Of a DNA stretch of 64,000 nt, positions 1 to 10,910 are shown piece after piece. The notes under the pieces are model-generated. The model searched no databases. It was not told the origin of the DNA and was given only the letters and a program-made list of their open reading frames with translations. This stretch comes from Galeruca laticollis (Eukaryota > Arthropoda > Insecta > Coleoptera > Chrysomelidae), in the NCBI GenBank assembly GCA_963921935.1, contig OY998179.1:48156222-48220221 (forward strand), in the 5' to 3' direction. The stretch's first letter is position 1. Every line of letters begins with the position of its first letter. The position numbers and the translations under genes are program-made.

Positions 1-288
1 TTGTTTGGCTATTGTGAGCTGCAAATCAATAGGGTTCATCTATGAGATGTCTTGAACAATATTCAATAATAAAATTGGTAATTTGTTGTACTCCGGAGGC
101 TGTATCATGCTAACAAGACATGTAACGGAAAGTGGCCGACTACATACACACAGGATTTTTTTTCTAAAAACCATTTTTTCGTGTTGTTCTTGATGGAAAA
201 CGTAAAAATAATTTTTTTTCAAAATTTCAACTTTTTTGTGGGTAAACCAATACTTTTCTCGCATATAGATAGGTTGGGCGGAAAAGTA
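1..288 (-). repeat. Family A repeat, terminal part of a copy
   Basis: Read on the minus strand, this is the start of a dispersed repeat that recurs at 10911-12640, 17446-18440 and 31858-35010. The shared outer end, TTACTTTTCCGCCCAAC, lies at about 270-288 here. It is followed by an A-rich stretch, a GTCGTCGG-type block and the first of the ~175-bp monomers, whose hallmark is a GTTAGCACGATACAGCCTCCGGAG core. The copy runs off the left edge of the window. No coding potential is evident; the short ORFs crossing it are chance. The class is unknown: it is non-autonomous, with tandem monomers inside defined ends. Confidence 0.8.
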
Positions 289-1689
289 ATAATAATTGTA
301 GTGTAAATTGTCACATTGTGCGGTGTTCCATTCATTAAATACAATATTCTTGTTTTATGTCAAAATAAAATTCAATTCACAAATATCAACATCAATAATT
401 TAATTGACAGCCATATTTGAAAGGTATATGGAAGAAGGGGCTTATAGACACTTGTTATATTTTAAATGGCAGCAATTTTTAGGTTCATTTTCTGACATCT
501 TCAAGAAAATTGTTACTGCATTGCTTATCAATAGAACTGTAAAAACTCTATCCAACATTATCGCATTTTTTTATGAGTTTTCTTTCCCACCTTTATTTTG
601 AAAATGTTTAAGTAAATTGAGCAACAAAACATACCTTTTTATAGAAATCCTTCATATACAAAAAGCACTAAATAAACTAAATAAAGCTAATTTTACATCT
701 AAATTTAGTTTTTTTGCCATTTGCAAAATATTCAGATCAACTAATTCATGATGGATTGAGAATGATAGAGGTGAATTTTATTGATTGTTTGAATCCATGA
801 GACAATTGACCCAATAATTAATGCACTAAAATTTCCATGAATATCTGCACAATTGTCTCATGATTGTGTGGTCTTCTAATTGCATGTTTCCTAATTATTT
901 CTAAATTCTACAGCTTATTCCAGAAATACCTGGTTAGGAAGTTTACCTATCTAATAATCGGTTGAATATTTGTTTTCTGATACATTTTCCTGCATCTTCT
1001 TAGTGGCTTTTTTATTATATATAGTTGTACCTGTACTTAAGAAACTTTCCAAATTCTCATATTACACATGGGATGTTCTTGAAATTGCGTTCCCTTTCTT
1101 CAATTCCAAATCCTGGTTTAAGTTAAATAGTTAATTGTTATGTTTGCCTTCATTTTATGCTGTAGCATAGAAACATTTGTCGAACTATAAACATGTTGAG
1201 TTTATTAGAGTTAGAGATACTGCTTTTATAATTGATTTGCCATATGTGTTAAGAGAATAATCATAAGCAAATTGAATTGTATATGCTGCATAATAGTGCA
1301 TAATTTTAACTCTTAAATTATCTGTTCTCTAATCATCATGCAATTAGGGAATTCGTAATTTTTTCTTCTAATTCTATGTGGATACACCACTGATATCTAA
1401 TCAGGTGTATTTAATTTAAAAATTTGTAAATGAGAAGTAGGTTATTAAATTGTTACACATACCCTTCATTTATTATCAGTTGATTAGGTAATATTTATGA
1501 ACTCTTGACGTTTTTTTAGCATGTTTGCTTTGTTTATATGTTTAGACATTGAAAATCTAGCGACACTGCCATTTTGTCTTGCCATAAAAATACTCAAATA
1601 GCATTATACATTGTCTGTAGGATCTCGAATAGTGTTTTAAGAAAGATAAATGTTAATTAAACGATTTCTGCACATGTGATATTGACACT
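289..1689 (+). other. Intronic AT-rich DNA, nothing recognised
   Basis: This stretch lies upstream of the first coding exon of the FoxN gene and is presumably intron or 5' flank. I see no conserved reading frame, RNA gene or inverted termini. A 65-codon ORF at 404-601 has no recognisable motif and is probably chance. Confidence 0.5.
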
Positions 1690-2050
1690 CAGAAAAGAAA
1701 CTGTCATCCCGTTCCTATAAACAATACAAATACTCTCAAATACCTAGGCATCACATTGACAGTAAAATAACATGGGAAAAACCGGACAAAACATTGTAAA
1801 AATAAAACCGTTATTAAACCAGTATGGATATATAGCTTGGATCTGTAAAGTTGTACCTCCAAGTTAAACTTAGCGATTACTCTAAGAATGTAATCAAATA
1901 TATTACAACAAATTGCAGATGCTTATATTAACACTCATCCTCAAAAGGCAGCGAAATAATGACCCTCTAATAGAACAGCTACTGGAACCTCTAACCAAGA
2001 GACTGAAAAAAATATGGCCATTTGAATTGATCTCAATTAATACATATTGT
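1690..2050 (+). pseudogene. Jockey-type LINE fragment, post-RT region
   Basis: Reading all three + frames gives pieces of the conserved segment after the reverse transcriptase of Jockey-like LINEs. NTLKYLGITL is followed by a VWIYSLDL-like 'PIWTYGIQLWG' block, and the end matches the 'RLKRKWPFDL' type of C-terminus (here RLKKIWPFEL). A related, better preserved version lies at 47454-47906 in this window. The fragment carries many frameshifts and stops and keeps only the last ~120 codons of ORF2, as expected of an old 5'-truncated copy. Confidence 0.65.
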
Positions 2051-2229
2051 AATAATTTTTTTAGGTGATGTCAATGGACATCAACGTCATATACTCACTG
2101 GTTATAGCATTTTATTTGCTAAATAAATTATAAAAACTGTACATTGTAAAACCAAAATAGTGTCAACAGTATTTTTTAGGTAAATTTACAGTGAACTTAT
2201 TGGGGTAATAAACATAAATGAAATCTGTC

Positions 2230-2592
2230 TCAAAATATAACAGAACATGTTTTATTTTTTGAACAAAAGAGGTAGTATCATGGAATATTATCATGGCCAG
2301 TCAAAGCAATCCTAAGATTTACTACAAAAGATACCAAGGCAGACTGAGATCAACAATTATTGGTGACTAAAAACTATTTTTGAATCAATTGATAAAAAGA
2401 AGAAACTAAATTGGTTTAGGGAACACATGAATTGGACAATTGCATACTGGGATAATCTTCTCAAGAACGACAAATCATAATTTGAATTTTTTGTGTACAA
2501 AAGTAGAATTAAAATTACTATAAAGTTGTAATTTTATTTTTGATTAATAAAATGCCTTTTCAGGGTGACCAAATAGTTTTTAGGGGTAGTGT
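2230..2592 (+). pseudogene. Tc1-type transposase fragment with one terminal repeat
   Basis: A degraded Tc1/mariner remnant. The frame around 2385-2510 gives LNWFREHMNWTIAYWDNLL followed by a KNDKS.FEFFV block. This corresponds to the Tc1 segment 'FAKEHLNWTxEDWxxVIWSDESKF' around the first catalytic Asp, which is damaged here. The stretch at about 2563-2592 (GGGTGACCAAATAGTTTTTA then GGGG) has the look of a Tc1 terminal repeat and would be the right end of the element. The rest of the transposase is missing. Confidence 0.55.
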
Positions 2593-3490
2593 ACATACAA
2601 GTTTCAGTACTGTTGATGTTATGCTGACATTTGATTAATATTATTGTCACAACATAACTTAACAAACAACTCTATTGCAAATAGAGAATATTATTTGTGA
2701 ACAGTGTGTTTTGTTTATTTTGTACTAATATATAATCATAATAAATTACAAACGGCGATCTCAGACATCTTGTTTATAATAAATTACAGTTCTGTTGAAG
2801 AGTTTCATTTCATGTAGAATACCATTTAAACAGTTTCCTTCAGAGGTGAGCAACCTTTTTGTCTGGATACTGATAACACCTCCATGTGATAGTGGTGCAC
2901 GCAGATAATACTTGAAATATATGATGTAATTCTAATAAATTATTAGTTATCGATAATACCAGAATTATACACATTAATTGAGCTAACAATATTCAAAAAA
3001 TAAAGGTATATTTTCATGTAGACTTTTTTCTGATACTTAACAACTACTGAGCTGCAGTTGAAAGAAGAACTTTGGCATTTTGACGTTAATTCTTACTGGC
3101 TTAAATTTTTAGGATTATAATTTTATTTTTTTGATTCAGTGGAAGACTAAATATTAAAATGTAACATATATTTATTTGCTAAAAGTTTATTCTAATTTAT
3201 TTTCACTAAACACTAAATAAAATACTTATAAATTAATCTATATTAATAACTTATTTATCTTGCCATACCAACTGAACTGTTAATTTTGATAACATTGCAC
3301 TAGTTATGTTGGCAAGCATTGTTATCGTGTCTGTGACATTTCTAGAAAATGTTTCTTGACAAGTAACTGCAAGATAAACAAAGGGCAGGGTCAGACTAGC
3401 TAGGACGCTTTACACGACAATATTTAATGTGGAGATTATTATAAGTGTCAAGCTTTGAAGTGTTATTAATCTGGTACTCTTATTCTTTTA
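2593..3490 (+). other. Intron DNA with a short piece duplicated near 6605
   Basis: No gene is seen. A short stretch at about 3138-3165 (GAAGACTAAATATTAAAAT) recurs at about 6613-6632. In both places it precedes a copy of repeat family B, so the two regions may derive from one longer repeat or an old duplication. The remainder is AT-rich and featureless. Confidence 0.45.
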
Positions 3491-3614
3491 GCATCTTGAA
3501 ACCCCACACTAGGTGTTATACCTTTTGTGTTAAAATAGATGCAAGAAAATATTGTGGATATCCAATGAAGATATTTTTTATATAAATATTTTCTATTTCA
3601 CCCCACAAACATTT
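3491..3614 (+). repeat. Repeat family B, copy 1
   Basis: A ~125-bp segment beginning AGCATCTTGAAACCCCACAC and ending TTTCTATTTCACCCCACAAA then CATTTT. It recurs at 6690-6815 and 51305-51428. Copy 1 and copy 2 are the closest pair; copy 3 is more diverged. It lies about 90 bp upstream of the splice acceptor of the first FoxN coding exon. Non-coding, class unknown. Copy 3 sits directly in front of an RTE-like LINE fragment, so it may be part of that LINE family. Confidence 0.7.
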
Positions 3615-3704
3615 TTTTAAATCAAAAATTTTGATACATTGAGTCTTTAAGAAGGATTTTCTTTGTCAGTTGGTAGTCTATATATATGATTGTTTTGGTT
3701 ACAG

Positions 3705-3915
3705 AAATAAATGGCACCAGAAAGAGCTGTAACTCCTCAGGACGAGAGTAGGTTATCTCCAAAGATGTCAGTTCCTGCAAGTCCGATTGCTGGAACTCCC
3801 ATTAGAGACGCTCAGTCTCCAATCTCTATGTTACTAGCAGTCGCGCAGAGTCAAAGTAGGGCTGATGATGATCTTACCAATTTGAATTGGTTGCACGAAC
3901 GAGACATTTTAAAGG
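3705..3915 (+). CDS. CHES-1-like: FoxN2/3 (CHES-1-like) transcription factor, first coding exon
   Basis: The exon opens after a TTGGTTACAG acceptor at 3704. The frame has a TAA at 3708-3710 directly before ATG 3711, so translation starts at 3711. The exon ends at 3915 before GTTTGT and leaves one base (G) of a split codon. That base joins GT of exon 2 to make Gly, so the phases agree. It encodes 68 residues. DDDLTNLNWLHERDILKG near the end matches the conserved FOXN2/FOXN3 N-terminal block (vertebrate EELTNLNWLHESKNLLKS). The preceding Ser/Pro-rich stretch looks disordered. FoxN2/3 proteins are nuclear forkhead repressors linked to checkpoint control. Upstream non-coding exons must lie left of 3705. 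Confidence 0.88.
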
Positions 3916-4237
3916 GTTTGTTTTGTATTTATTTGTTGATTATGGTACCTTTTATCAAATATTTTTCCTGGCTTACAGATTAAACTGTTGACATGAATAT
4001 AAGTAACTTAGAGTGGTTCATATCTTATTTGTCATGATTTTTCTTATATCCATTTCTTTGAGTCAGCGCTACATTTTTCAATATATTGTCTGTAAAACAA
4101 AATTAACATAACCAATCATTAATTTAAATGAGGAGTTAGTCAAAAGCTGAAAATTGCTAGGATAATTATAACTAAACTTTGAGTGTTCTAAGTTGTAAAA
4201 ACTATATTATTCTAAACAATTAACATATATCGTAGCC
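3916..4237 (+). other. Start of intron 1-2, no feature
   Basis: AT-rich intronic sequence between the exon donor at 3916 and the left end of the transposon at 4238. An ORF runs through the donor into this region but stops at about 3983 and is simply read-through of the exon. Confidence 0.5.
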
Positions 4238-6305
4238 TTAATGCAGGACTATTGTATCTCTAAAAATTGCAAATTATCGTTTTTAATACCTAATGAAGCT
4301 AGGCGCCCATCTTTATCCCATATAGAACTATTGTACCTCCATCTGCAATAGTTTTCTTTTTACCACTTAGTATACAAATATTGTATCTTCATTAGTCTCA
4401 TATTGATTGATGCAGAAGTTATGTTATGAACTGCATGTGTTGTATGTGAAAATGTATAAGCGAAGTACAATATTTATGACCTGAAAACAGGAGTTACATT
4501 TTATTGATAGTGGACATAGAATAGTTCTAATGTGAACTGACTACTGAACGCACTATTTACTACCACTGCGCCAACACTTCCACTGTCTGATGCGCATTTT
4601 GATAACCAGGTTATTGTCTCCAGAGACCGATGTTTACCTTAAAACATGCTGTCAGAGTCCACATGAATTATTTTCAGGCTGTAGAGTGTCACTACTGGAG
4701 GAAATAAGTGACAGAAAATATCTTCCACAAACACTGAATATTTCAAGAATGTATATCGAGAACATTGCAAGGGCAACAGATTTTCAGTTCAGAATCCAAT
4801 CACTTTTTTACCAAAAAAGATGTGTGCAAACCTATGTCACAAATATGACAGTTCCTCTAAAGATAATCACCTTTCAATGGAGACTTAGTACCAGCAACAT
4901 ATTACAAATAATAAAGAATTGGCACGGAAACTAAAGACAGTTGATCAGTATATGACATCTCACAACTCTGATATGTGTGTTGCTTTTTTGTTGATTTGCA
5001 ACAAATACTGCTGGTGCTAAAATCCAATGTCGGTTTAGCATATTTGGTACAAATTAAAACTCTCAACATATAATTTTATAGTATTGTCTTCTACATTACA
5101 TTGAAATACAGCTAAAAAAAAGAGTTTAAAAATTTTTTTTCTGACAATTGTGGTGGACAAATTGAACAAATATCTTTTCTCATTATACAACCCTAAAAAC
5201 ATTCAAGTACAATTGGTTTTACTTATCTACTCCCACTTAAAAATCCTTAATAGATAAAATGTCAATTTTACAGACATTACCTAATGATGAAGATCTAGTC
5301 TGTGAAAAAATCTTTTTAGATAATGTCGATATTCTGTAGCCTTGCCATTTAAATCTGATCCTTGGGCGACTCTACTCCTTTTCTAAGTCTCGTTTGTTGT
5401 CGCTTGAACGAAAATTAAGTAAATTTCCTGATATTAGATCAGTTCACTCTGATACTTATCTAGGATGCTGTTTCACTCAAAATGAGGAAGATTCTGTACA
5501 GAGTGTGATAAAATGAGCAGCCAAAAATATACCTGTTTTTACTCCCCATCAGTGGTTACCTATGGTTAGATTAGCTATTAATTTTGATAAAGATGAAAAT
5601 GGCCAAACAGTATTTATTTCCCTTTTGGAAATCATAGAAACTAATCCCAATATCCTGTGTGTATACTCAAAGCCAATACCCCTCAAGAAAAAAATATTAT
5701 CGTCTCTAATTTCTTCATGAAAAAGGTGGTCCCAGTACCACGAAATTTTAGGCATTTACCTTTTACTCTTAACAACCATGAAGATTCTGACACTGAATAA
5801 CAATTCGGACAGTTACATTACAATTTATACAAGTTTTAGTTGTGTTTTGTTTTATATTATTAATTGGAAACTGTCGCACTAAAATCCTCAGTTATTTTTT
5901 GTAAAGTGTTGGACAATACTCGAAATATAGTTTTAGTTTATGTTTAATTACTTCATATAGAAGATTGTTTTTGTTTATTTTCTTTTGTTTTTTATTAACC
6001 TACTATAAATAAAGCCAATTTTCCTGTCAGTGCAGTGTATTTTATAAATTAGAATAATTTAAACTCATTCTCCATCTATAGTAACTCTAGACAGAGGGAG
6101 ATACAATAGTTGCATGCTCTTTAAGTATTGTATGTCCAGATTTTTTTTATTTAGGGATTTAGTAATTATTTTGAATCTACTACTAAGCACTTGCAGACAT
6201 AACTTTAACATTAAAGTGATGCTATTGTCAAACATAAACCATTTATTTCTGAAGAAAAAAAACTGAAAAATTTACATTTTGTGACATACAATAGTTCTGC
6301 ATTAA
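4238..6305 (+). mobile_element. TTAA-flanked DNA transposon with inverted ends
   Basis: TTAA occurs at 4238-4241 and 6302-6305. Directly inside the left TTAA is TGCAGGACTATTGTATCTC, and inside the right one its inverse (reading inward TGCAGAACTATTGTATGTC), so the ends are inverted repeats of ~19 bp with two differences. Further copies of an (A)CTATTGTAYCTCC motif lie subterminally at both ends (about 4328-4341 and 6098-6112, opposite orientation). The length is 2.07 kb with a broken reading frame inside. TTAA targets are typical of piggyBac, so that superfamily is a possibility. I did not recognise piggyBac catalytic motifs, and the coding remnant looks like a different insect family. Confidence 0.65.
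4770..5800 (+). pseudogene. Broken transposase-like reading frame
   Basis: Several + frames between these points give protein-like stretches. Around 4815-5010 one frame reads ARKLKTVDQYMTSHNSDM and then VAFFVDLQQILLVLKSNV. It resembles the '(C)FDLQ..LPTPK' segment of a widespread insect transposon protein. Around 5450-5600 another frame reads FTQNEEDSVQSVI followed by PVFTPHQWLPMVRLA, resembling the 'HTQNEGDSVHS...YTPEQW' block of the same family. The frame ends in an acidic NHEDSDTE-like tail near 5800. Many stops and shifts make it inactive. The superfamily is uncertain. The function is inferred only from the transposon ends around it. Confidence 0.45.
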
Positions 6306-6689
6306 GGCAATGATATTAAAAATAAACTTGTGATGGTTAGCAAACCTGAATAATATGTTTATAAATGTAAATAAGTAAATAAATGCTTGACTGCACACTG
6401 AAAAGCAAGATCTCATATACGTACATAAGCAAGGAGAAATGTAAAATCAGAAATTTATTTCTGAAATAAATCAGGGTTTATAGCAGTTGTTCAGAACATG
6501 TGGGTATATGGAGCTTCTATCAACATAGAATTTGATTTGAAATAATTGCAGTGTGTAGCTGTTTCTCAAATCGTTAAGAACCAACAAGCTTAGATAAAAT
6601 AAATATTCAGCTGAAGACTAAATATTAAAATTATATGTATGACTCTCTAAAGTGTCATATTGTTTTCATAATTCCTTATAATTTTTTAG
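6306..6689 (+). other. Intronic DNA, no gene
   Basis: AT-rich. It contains at about 6613-6632 the short stretch shared with 3138-3165. Nothing else is recognised. Confidence 0.45.
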
Positions 6690-6815
6690 CATCTTTAAAC
6701 CACACACTAGGTATTATACCTTTTGTGTTAAAAATGGATGCAAGAAAATATTGTGGATATCCAATGAATATATTTTTTAAATAAATATTTTCTATTTCAC
6801 CCCACAAACATTTTC
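6690..6815 (+). repeat. Repeat family B, copy 2
   Basis: The second copy of the repeat at 3491-3614. It starts at AGCATCTTTAAACCACACAC, continues through a TTTTGTGTTAAAAATGGATG block and ends with TTTCTATTTCACCCCACAAA then CATTTT. It is very similar to copy 1 by eye. No coding capacity and no flanking duplication that I can define. Confidence 0.7.
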
Positions 6816-7263
6816 TTCAATTAAATAATAAAATTGAGTCGTCAGGAATGGTTTTATAAGATATGTGAATCAGTTAACCCGGAGAGTATAAAGATCTTTT
6901 GAGAATGTTCCCTGAAACTTTTCATGTAATAAATTTAATACTAAATTTAGTGGATCCCTTATCACAGAACAAGATACAGTTATGGGAAGTGCTCTCTCCT
7001 AAGCATTACAAATAAACAACAATACACACAAACAGTAATACAAATAAATAAAAAGAAATACTGACTGAACCCTACAGTTACTTGTCCTCAGTTGTGTTTA
7101 GATGACACTGCTGGCTTCATGTAAACAGGCATTAATTGATACAGTAATTAGGCAACTTGAAGTATGGTCTCAGATATCAATATTGAAGTATTCAATATAA
7201 TATGTCAGTGATTTTATTCTGATCATTATATGCAAACGCGTGACTAATGTATTCTTACCCCCA
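6816..7263 (+). other. Intronic DNA, no gene
   Basis: AT-rich DNA up to the left inverted repeat of the large element. No motif, ORF or repeat was recognised. Confidence 0.45.
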
Positions 7264-7550
7264 TTAGCCTAGCAGAACCATTTTGGAATTTTAAAATTTT
7301 GTTTATGCTATAATTTATCGCTAATTAATTACTGCTTCGAAAAATTAGTCGCTCATCTTTTTTTAAAACAAAACTATGGTTTTGCTAGGTTTATATGAAG
7401 CTAGCAGAACCACTCCATATCTATCTAATTGTGAGAAAAACTAATAGTACCATAATTTGTCGCTAATTAATTACCACTACAAAAAAATTGTCACTCGTCG
7501 TTTTAAAAAAAACTATGGTTCTGCTAGGGTTTTACGAAGCTAGCAGAATA
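7264..7550 (+). repeat. Left terminal inverted repeat of the 6.5-kb element
   Basis: This arm contains two sub-units. Each holds a TAATTTRTCGCTAATTAATT block, a GTCGCTCATC-like block and an ACTATGGTTYTGCTAGG block. Read inward it aligns base for base with the reverse complement of 13475-13765 with only scattered mismatches. Confidence 0.8.
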
Positions 7551-7766
7551 CTAAAATTCGTTTCAAAGTAGTTGATAGCACAGAGCCCCTATAATGTACG
7601 GAAAACGGAGGTCGGGTGTCTCAAAAATGTTTATCTCTTATTTATGTTTTACAATGTATCTAGACTAAGAAGAAAGAAATTATGACCATGCCACCTGGTA
7701 ATCGGTCAAATCACAATAAGTAATAAAATAAATGAGTGAAGTCAGCTGAGTGTACCAGAAAAAAAC

Positions 7767-8008
7767 AATTATCGAAAAGAAACCAAATTTTGTATTTTGG
7801 TACAAGAATTTATTATTAGCTGAGCGCTTTCGGTTCAATGAAAAACCATCATCAGTGCCCCATGGTCAGGGTGTACTTCTAATTTGTGAGGGTTTGGAGT
7901 ACACCCTGACCATGGGGCATTGATGATGGTTTTTCATTGAACCGAAAGCGCTCTGCTAATAATAAATTCTTTTACCAAAATACAAAATTTGGTTTCTTTT
8001 CGATAATT
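7767..8008. repeat. Palindrome with two 111-bp arms and a 20-bp loop
   Basis: Bases 7767-7877 and 7898-8008 are reverse complements with only a few differences, separated by a 20-bp spacer at 7878-7897. Each arm, read outward from the centre, contains CACTGATGATGG (left arm, minus strand) or CATTGATGATGG (right arm, plus strand), then 14 bases, AACCGAAAGCGCT and TAATAATAAATTC. The CTGATGA...GAAA pair resembles a hammerhead ribozyme core. The structure sits between the left inverted repeat and the transposase remnant, and an RNA transcribed from either strand would fold into a very stable hairpin. Confidence 0.85.
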
Positions 8009-8239
8009 AAAGTAATAAAATGCAAATGAAAGCATACGCAGGTAACCAAACGGTCCATAGCCGTAGAACAGGGTTATTTATGAGTTTTGCTTAACGTTTA
8101 TTATAATTAATATTATAATGAAAATACAAAGTAATTGTGCACTAAGATTTATATACACACATATTCTTGTGAAAAATAAAAAAATTATAACAAATAATTG
8201 CAGATGAACATTACTTTAATTATAATATATACAGCATTA

Positions 8240-9545
8240 TTAACTAAATTCTTCTTCAGAACAATCTGAAGAATTGTCTTGTCCTAAGTTAATTAACGGT
8301 TCGATCTCTGTAGTTTCGTCAATTAAGTCGTCAAGATCCCACATTTTCCCCTCCTCAGCTATAACATATTTTATGGCACTTTACCAGTTTTCGGCAATCA
8401 CATTCGCCAATTAATCCATCAAAAATTGCCGTACTTCTTGAAGTTTAAAAGTTTTGTTGTTCCTGGCAACATAACCTTTGACTTGTGCCCATATAAGCTC
8501 TATTGGGCTCAGTTCACAATGGTAAGGGGGTAAGCGATGTATAAATAATACCTCTACTTTTTGCCATCTCATCGATTACAAATTTTTTAAACTCTGCCTT
8601 ACGCTGTCTAACAATTTGCAAAAGTTCTTTTTTCACCATTGTATCATCGAAATTTAAGGCTTAACACTGCAACCACTCAATTATCGCCGCTTTTTTCCAT
8701 GTACTTGTGGGAAGCTTCTCTACTAATCGAGAATGATAGCTGGCGTTATCCATTACAATAACTGAATTCTGGGGAATGTATTCTATCATTTGTTGGAAAT
8801 ATTCCTCAAAAAGTCAGCCGTCATTTCTTCGTGGTGGTCTTTGGTTGAATTAAATTGAAATTCCAATAACCTTGATCCAAAAATCCGTTTTCACTGCCTA
8901 TATGGGTTATAATAAGCCTGCGTCCCTTTTCAAACGGAAGTCTTAATCCTGTTGACCAACCCTCCATGACAGTTATTCGGGAATTCAGTATATTTTGACC
9001 ATGCCAGACTTTCGATACGGTGTGTCCTTCATTTAGCCAGGTTTCATCCAAATAGAAAATATTCTTATATTCGTTGCGATATTTTCGGATTGACCTTAAG
9101 TATTCTCGTCTCCAGCAGACAATATCCGGCCTATCAATAAGAAAAGATTTTCTGTTCTGTTTTTCCCACCGAAAATTCATTCCATGAAGAATTCTCCATA
9201 CCCTAGTTCTTGATAGTTGTGGCAGGCTTTCGTCATTCCGGGCGGCTTGCACAATCTTGTCCAATGTTGGTATTTCTTTTGGAAATACATACCATGCACT
9301 ATTCTACGTACACTGTTTTTGACATCGTCGTCAATTTCTAATGGTTTCTTCCCCGGGCGAGGAATAGGTTCACCGAGGTTCCGGCATTTTCTCTCACGTA
9401 AAAATCTATAAATCGTTGATTCTCCTTCCCCTATCATATTGGCATAGTTCGTAATTATGTCGCGAACAGAACTTGTGGGGTTTTGGTGCACAAGAGCATC
9501 ATGAACGTTCAGGATTAATGTTTTTCCCGCAAAGAATATGCACTT
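8240..9545 (-). pseudogene. IS630/Tc1-like DDE transposase, frameshifted
   Basis: The order along the minus strand is an N-terminal DNA-binding region with PRPGKKPLEIDDDVKNSVRR (about 9360), then the first catalytic block FYLDETWLNEGHTVSKVW (about 9050). The second block, VIVMDNASYHS, is near 8750 and the third, HCELSPIELIWAQVKGYVA, near 8500. An acidic tail, SDCSEEEFS, ends at TAA 8240-8242. These are the D, D and E of a DDE integrase fold in a common insect IS630-Tc1-related family. At least three frame changes and internal stops break the gene, with pieces at 9491-9177, 9264-8821 and below 8800. It acted in cut-and-paste transposition; it is now dead. It sits inside the inverted repeats of the 7264-13765 element. 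Confidence 0.8.
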
Positions 9546-10910
9546 TTACTAACTCGTTGAATAAGAATTGGAGAAAAACTTGAACTTACTTGCTAGTTGC
9601 CGAATACTAACTACTTCAAATTTTATTCTATACATGTAGTTAGATTTAAATATTAACAGGAAATGGGGTTCTACCTGTATAGGTTACGGGGCAGGTACGC
9701 AGAAAAAAATGAATGTTTGAATATAGTATAACAAAATAACTGCGGGAGATTTTGTAAAGCTTTCTATACCTGGAAAAAACTTATATAGGTAATACCAAAT
9801 GAAACATTATGCTGTATTTCCATCTTTTGTCATGTATAATGAAATCACAAACTACTGAAATTTGGGAACATCAATAGGCAGTAGCATGTGAAGATATTTA
9901 CCGAAATATTTTAGTTATACGAATTATAGAATTGAAACAGTATCACAAAAATATTTTTCTTCGTTCCAGCGGGCATGTTTTTGAACCAAACAATATATTT
10001 TTTCAATTAAAAAAATATTTTTTCACTTGAGTAACTCACACTCATCATTCAAGTATAATTTTAAATCAATTACTAATTATACATTTGTTTTAAATAGCGA
10101 TATTCTTGATTCAATACTACAGATTCTGAAATTAAATGAATATTTGAACAAAATTAATACTTTTTCCATTTTAACGGTCTGGTATTTAACCAAACAATAT
10201 GTTTTCTAAAAGTCAAGTAAATATTTGTTTCATTCGAGTATTTAATATTCTTGAATATACAAAATTGTTTATTTGCTTCGATGGTGGAATACATTCTCAG
10301 ATGAAAGTGAAATTATTCTTGCATCAAATAAACCCAAAGAATTGAATGCACGAAATATAACAATTGACATCTAATATTTTCTTGTATCAAACAAACCAGT
10401 TTAATATCCCAAGACCGGCTTTAGAGAAAATCATAAAAATTGTTCAAGTCTTGGTATTGCCCGCATGAATGGTGAACCCCTAAATAGGTAATTATGAGAA
10501 ATATAAAAATACCATAATTTGTCAGTAATCCATTACTACAATAAGAAATTTTCCGCTTATCGTTTTTTTATCAAAATATTATTTTGTCAAAAATTCAGTT
10601 ATCTGATGCTGAAAAGTCATATCAATAACAAAACATTATAAGGGAACTGGTCTCATTCTCGATATTCTACGAATCAATAGTGATATTTTCTTTCTTTCAC
10701 ATGGAACCCCCTGTTAATTTTTATTTGTGAATAACTCAGCTTTTCAACAATACTAGAAACACCAAATGTCAAATGTCTATTCTGCTTGCTTCATATAAAA
10801 ATGGCAACACATCTTATTCATGCTGGATCATAATTATATTTAAATTTATTCAAAAATCTTTGCTTTAATTAAAATAACATAAAAAATGGATAACAATAGC
10901 TGTTATCATT
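9546..10910 (+). other. AT-rich interior of the large element
   Basis: No gene is recognised. At about 10495-10590 there is a degenerate sub-unit related to the terminal inverted repeats (ATACCATAATTTGTCAGTAA, then TTACTACAATAAGAAATTTT). It pairs in inverse orientation with 13430-13490 near the right end. A TTTTCTTGTATCAAACAAACC-type sequence recurs loosely in 9960-10400. Confidence 0.5.

Noticed and set aside
404..601. 65-codon ORF on the plus strand
   Set aside because: No motif, AT-driven composition and no splice or repeat context; treated as chance.
3916..3983. Continuation of FoxN exon 1 coding to 3983
   Set aside because: The frame past 3915 is hydrophobic and unlike FoxN, while the donor at 3916 gives the phase that matches exon 2.
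5549..5755. Minus-strand 68-codon ORF
   Set aside because: It overlaps a plus-strand frame with recognisable transposon-protein motifs, so it is a shadow.
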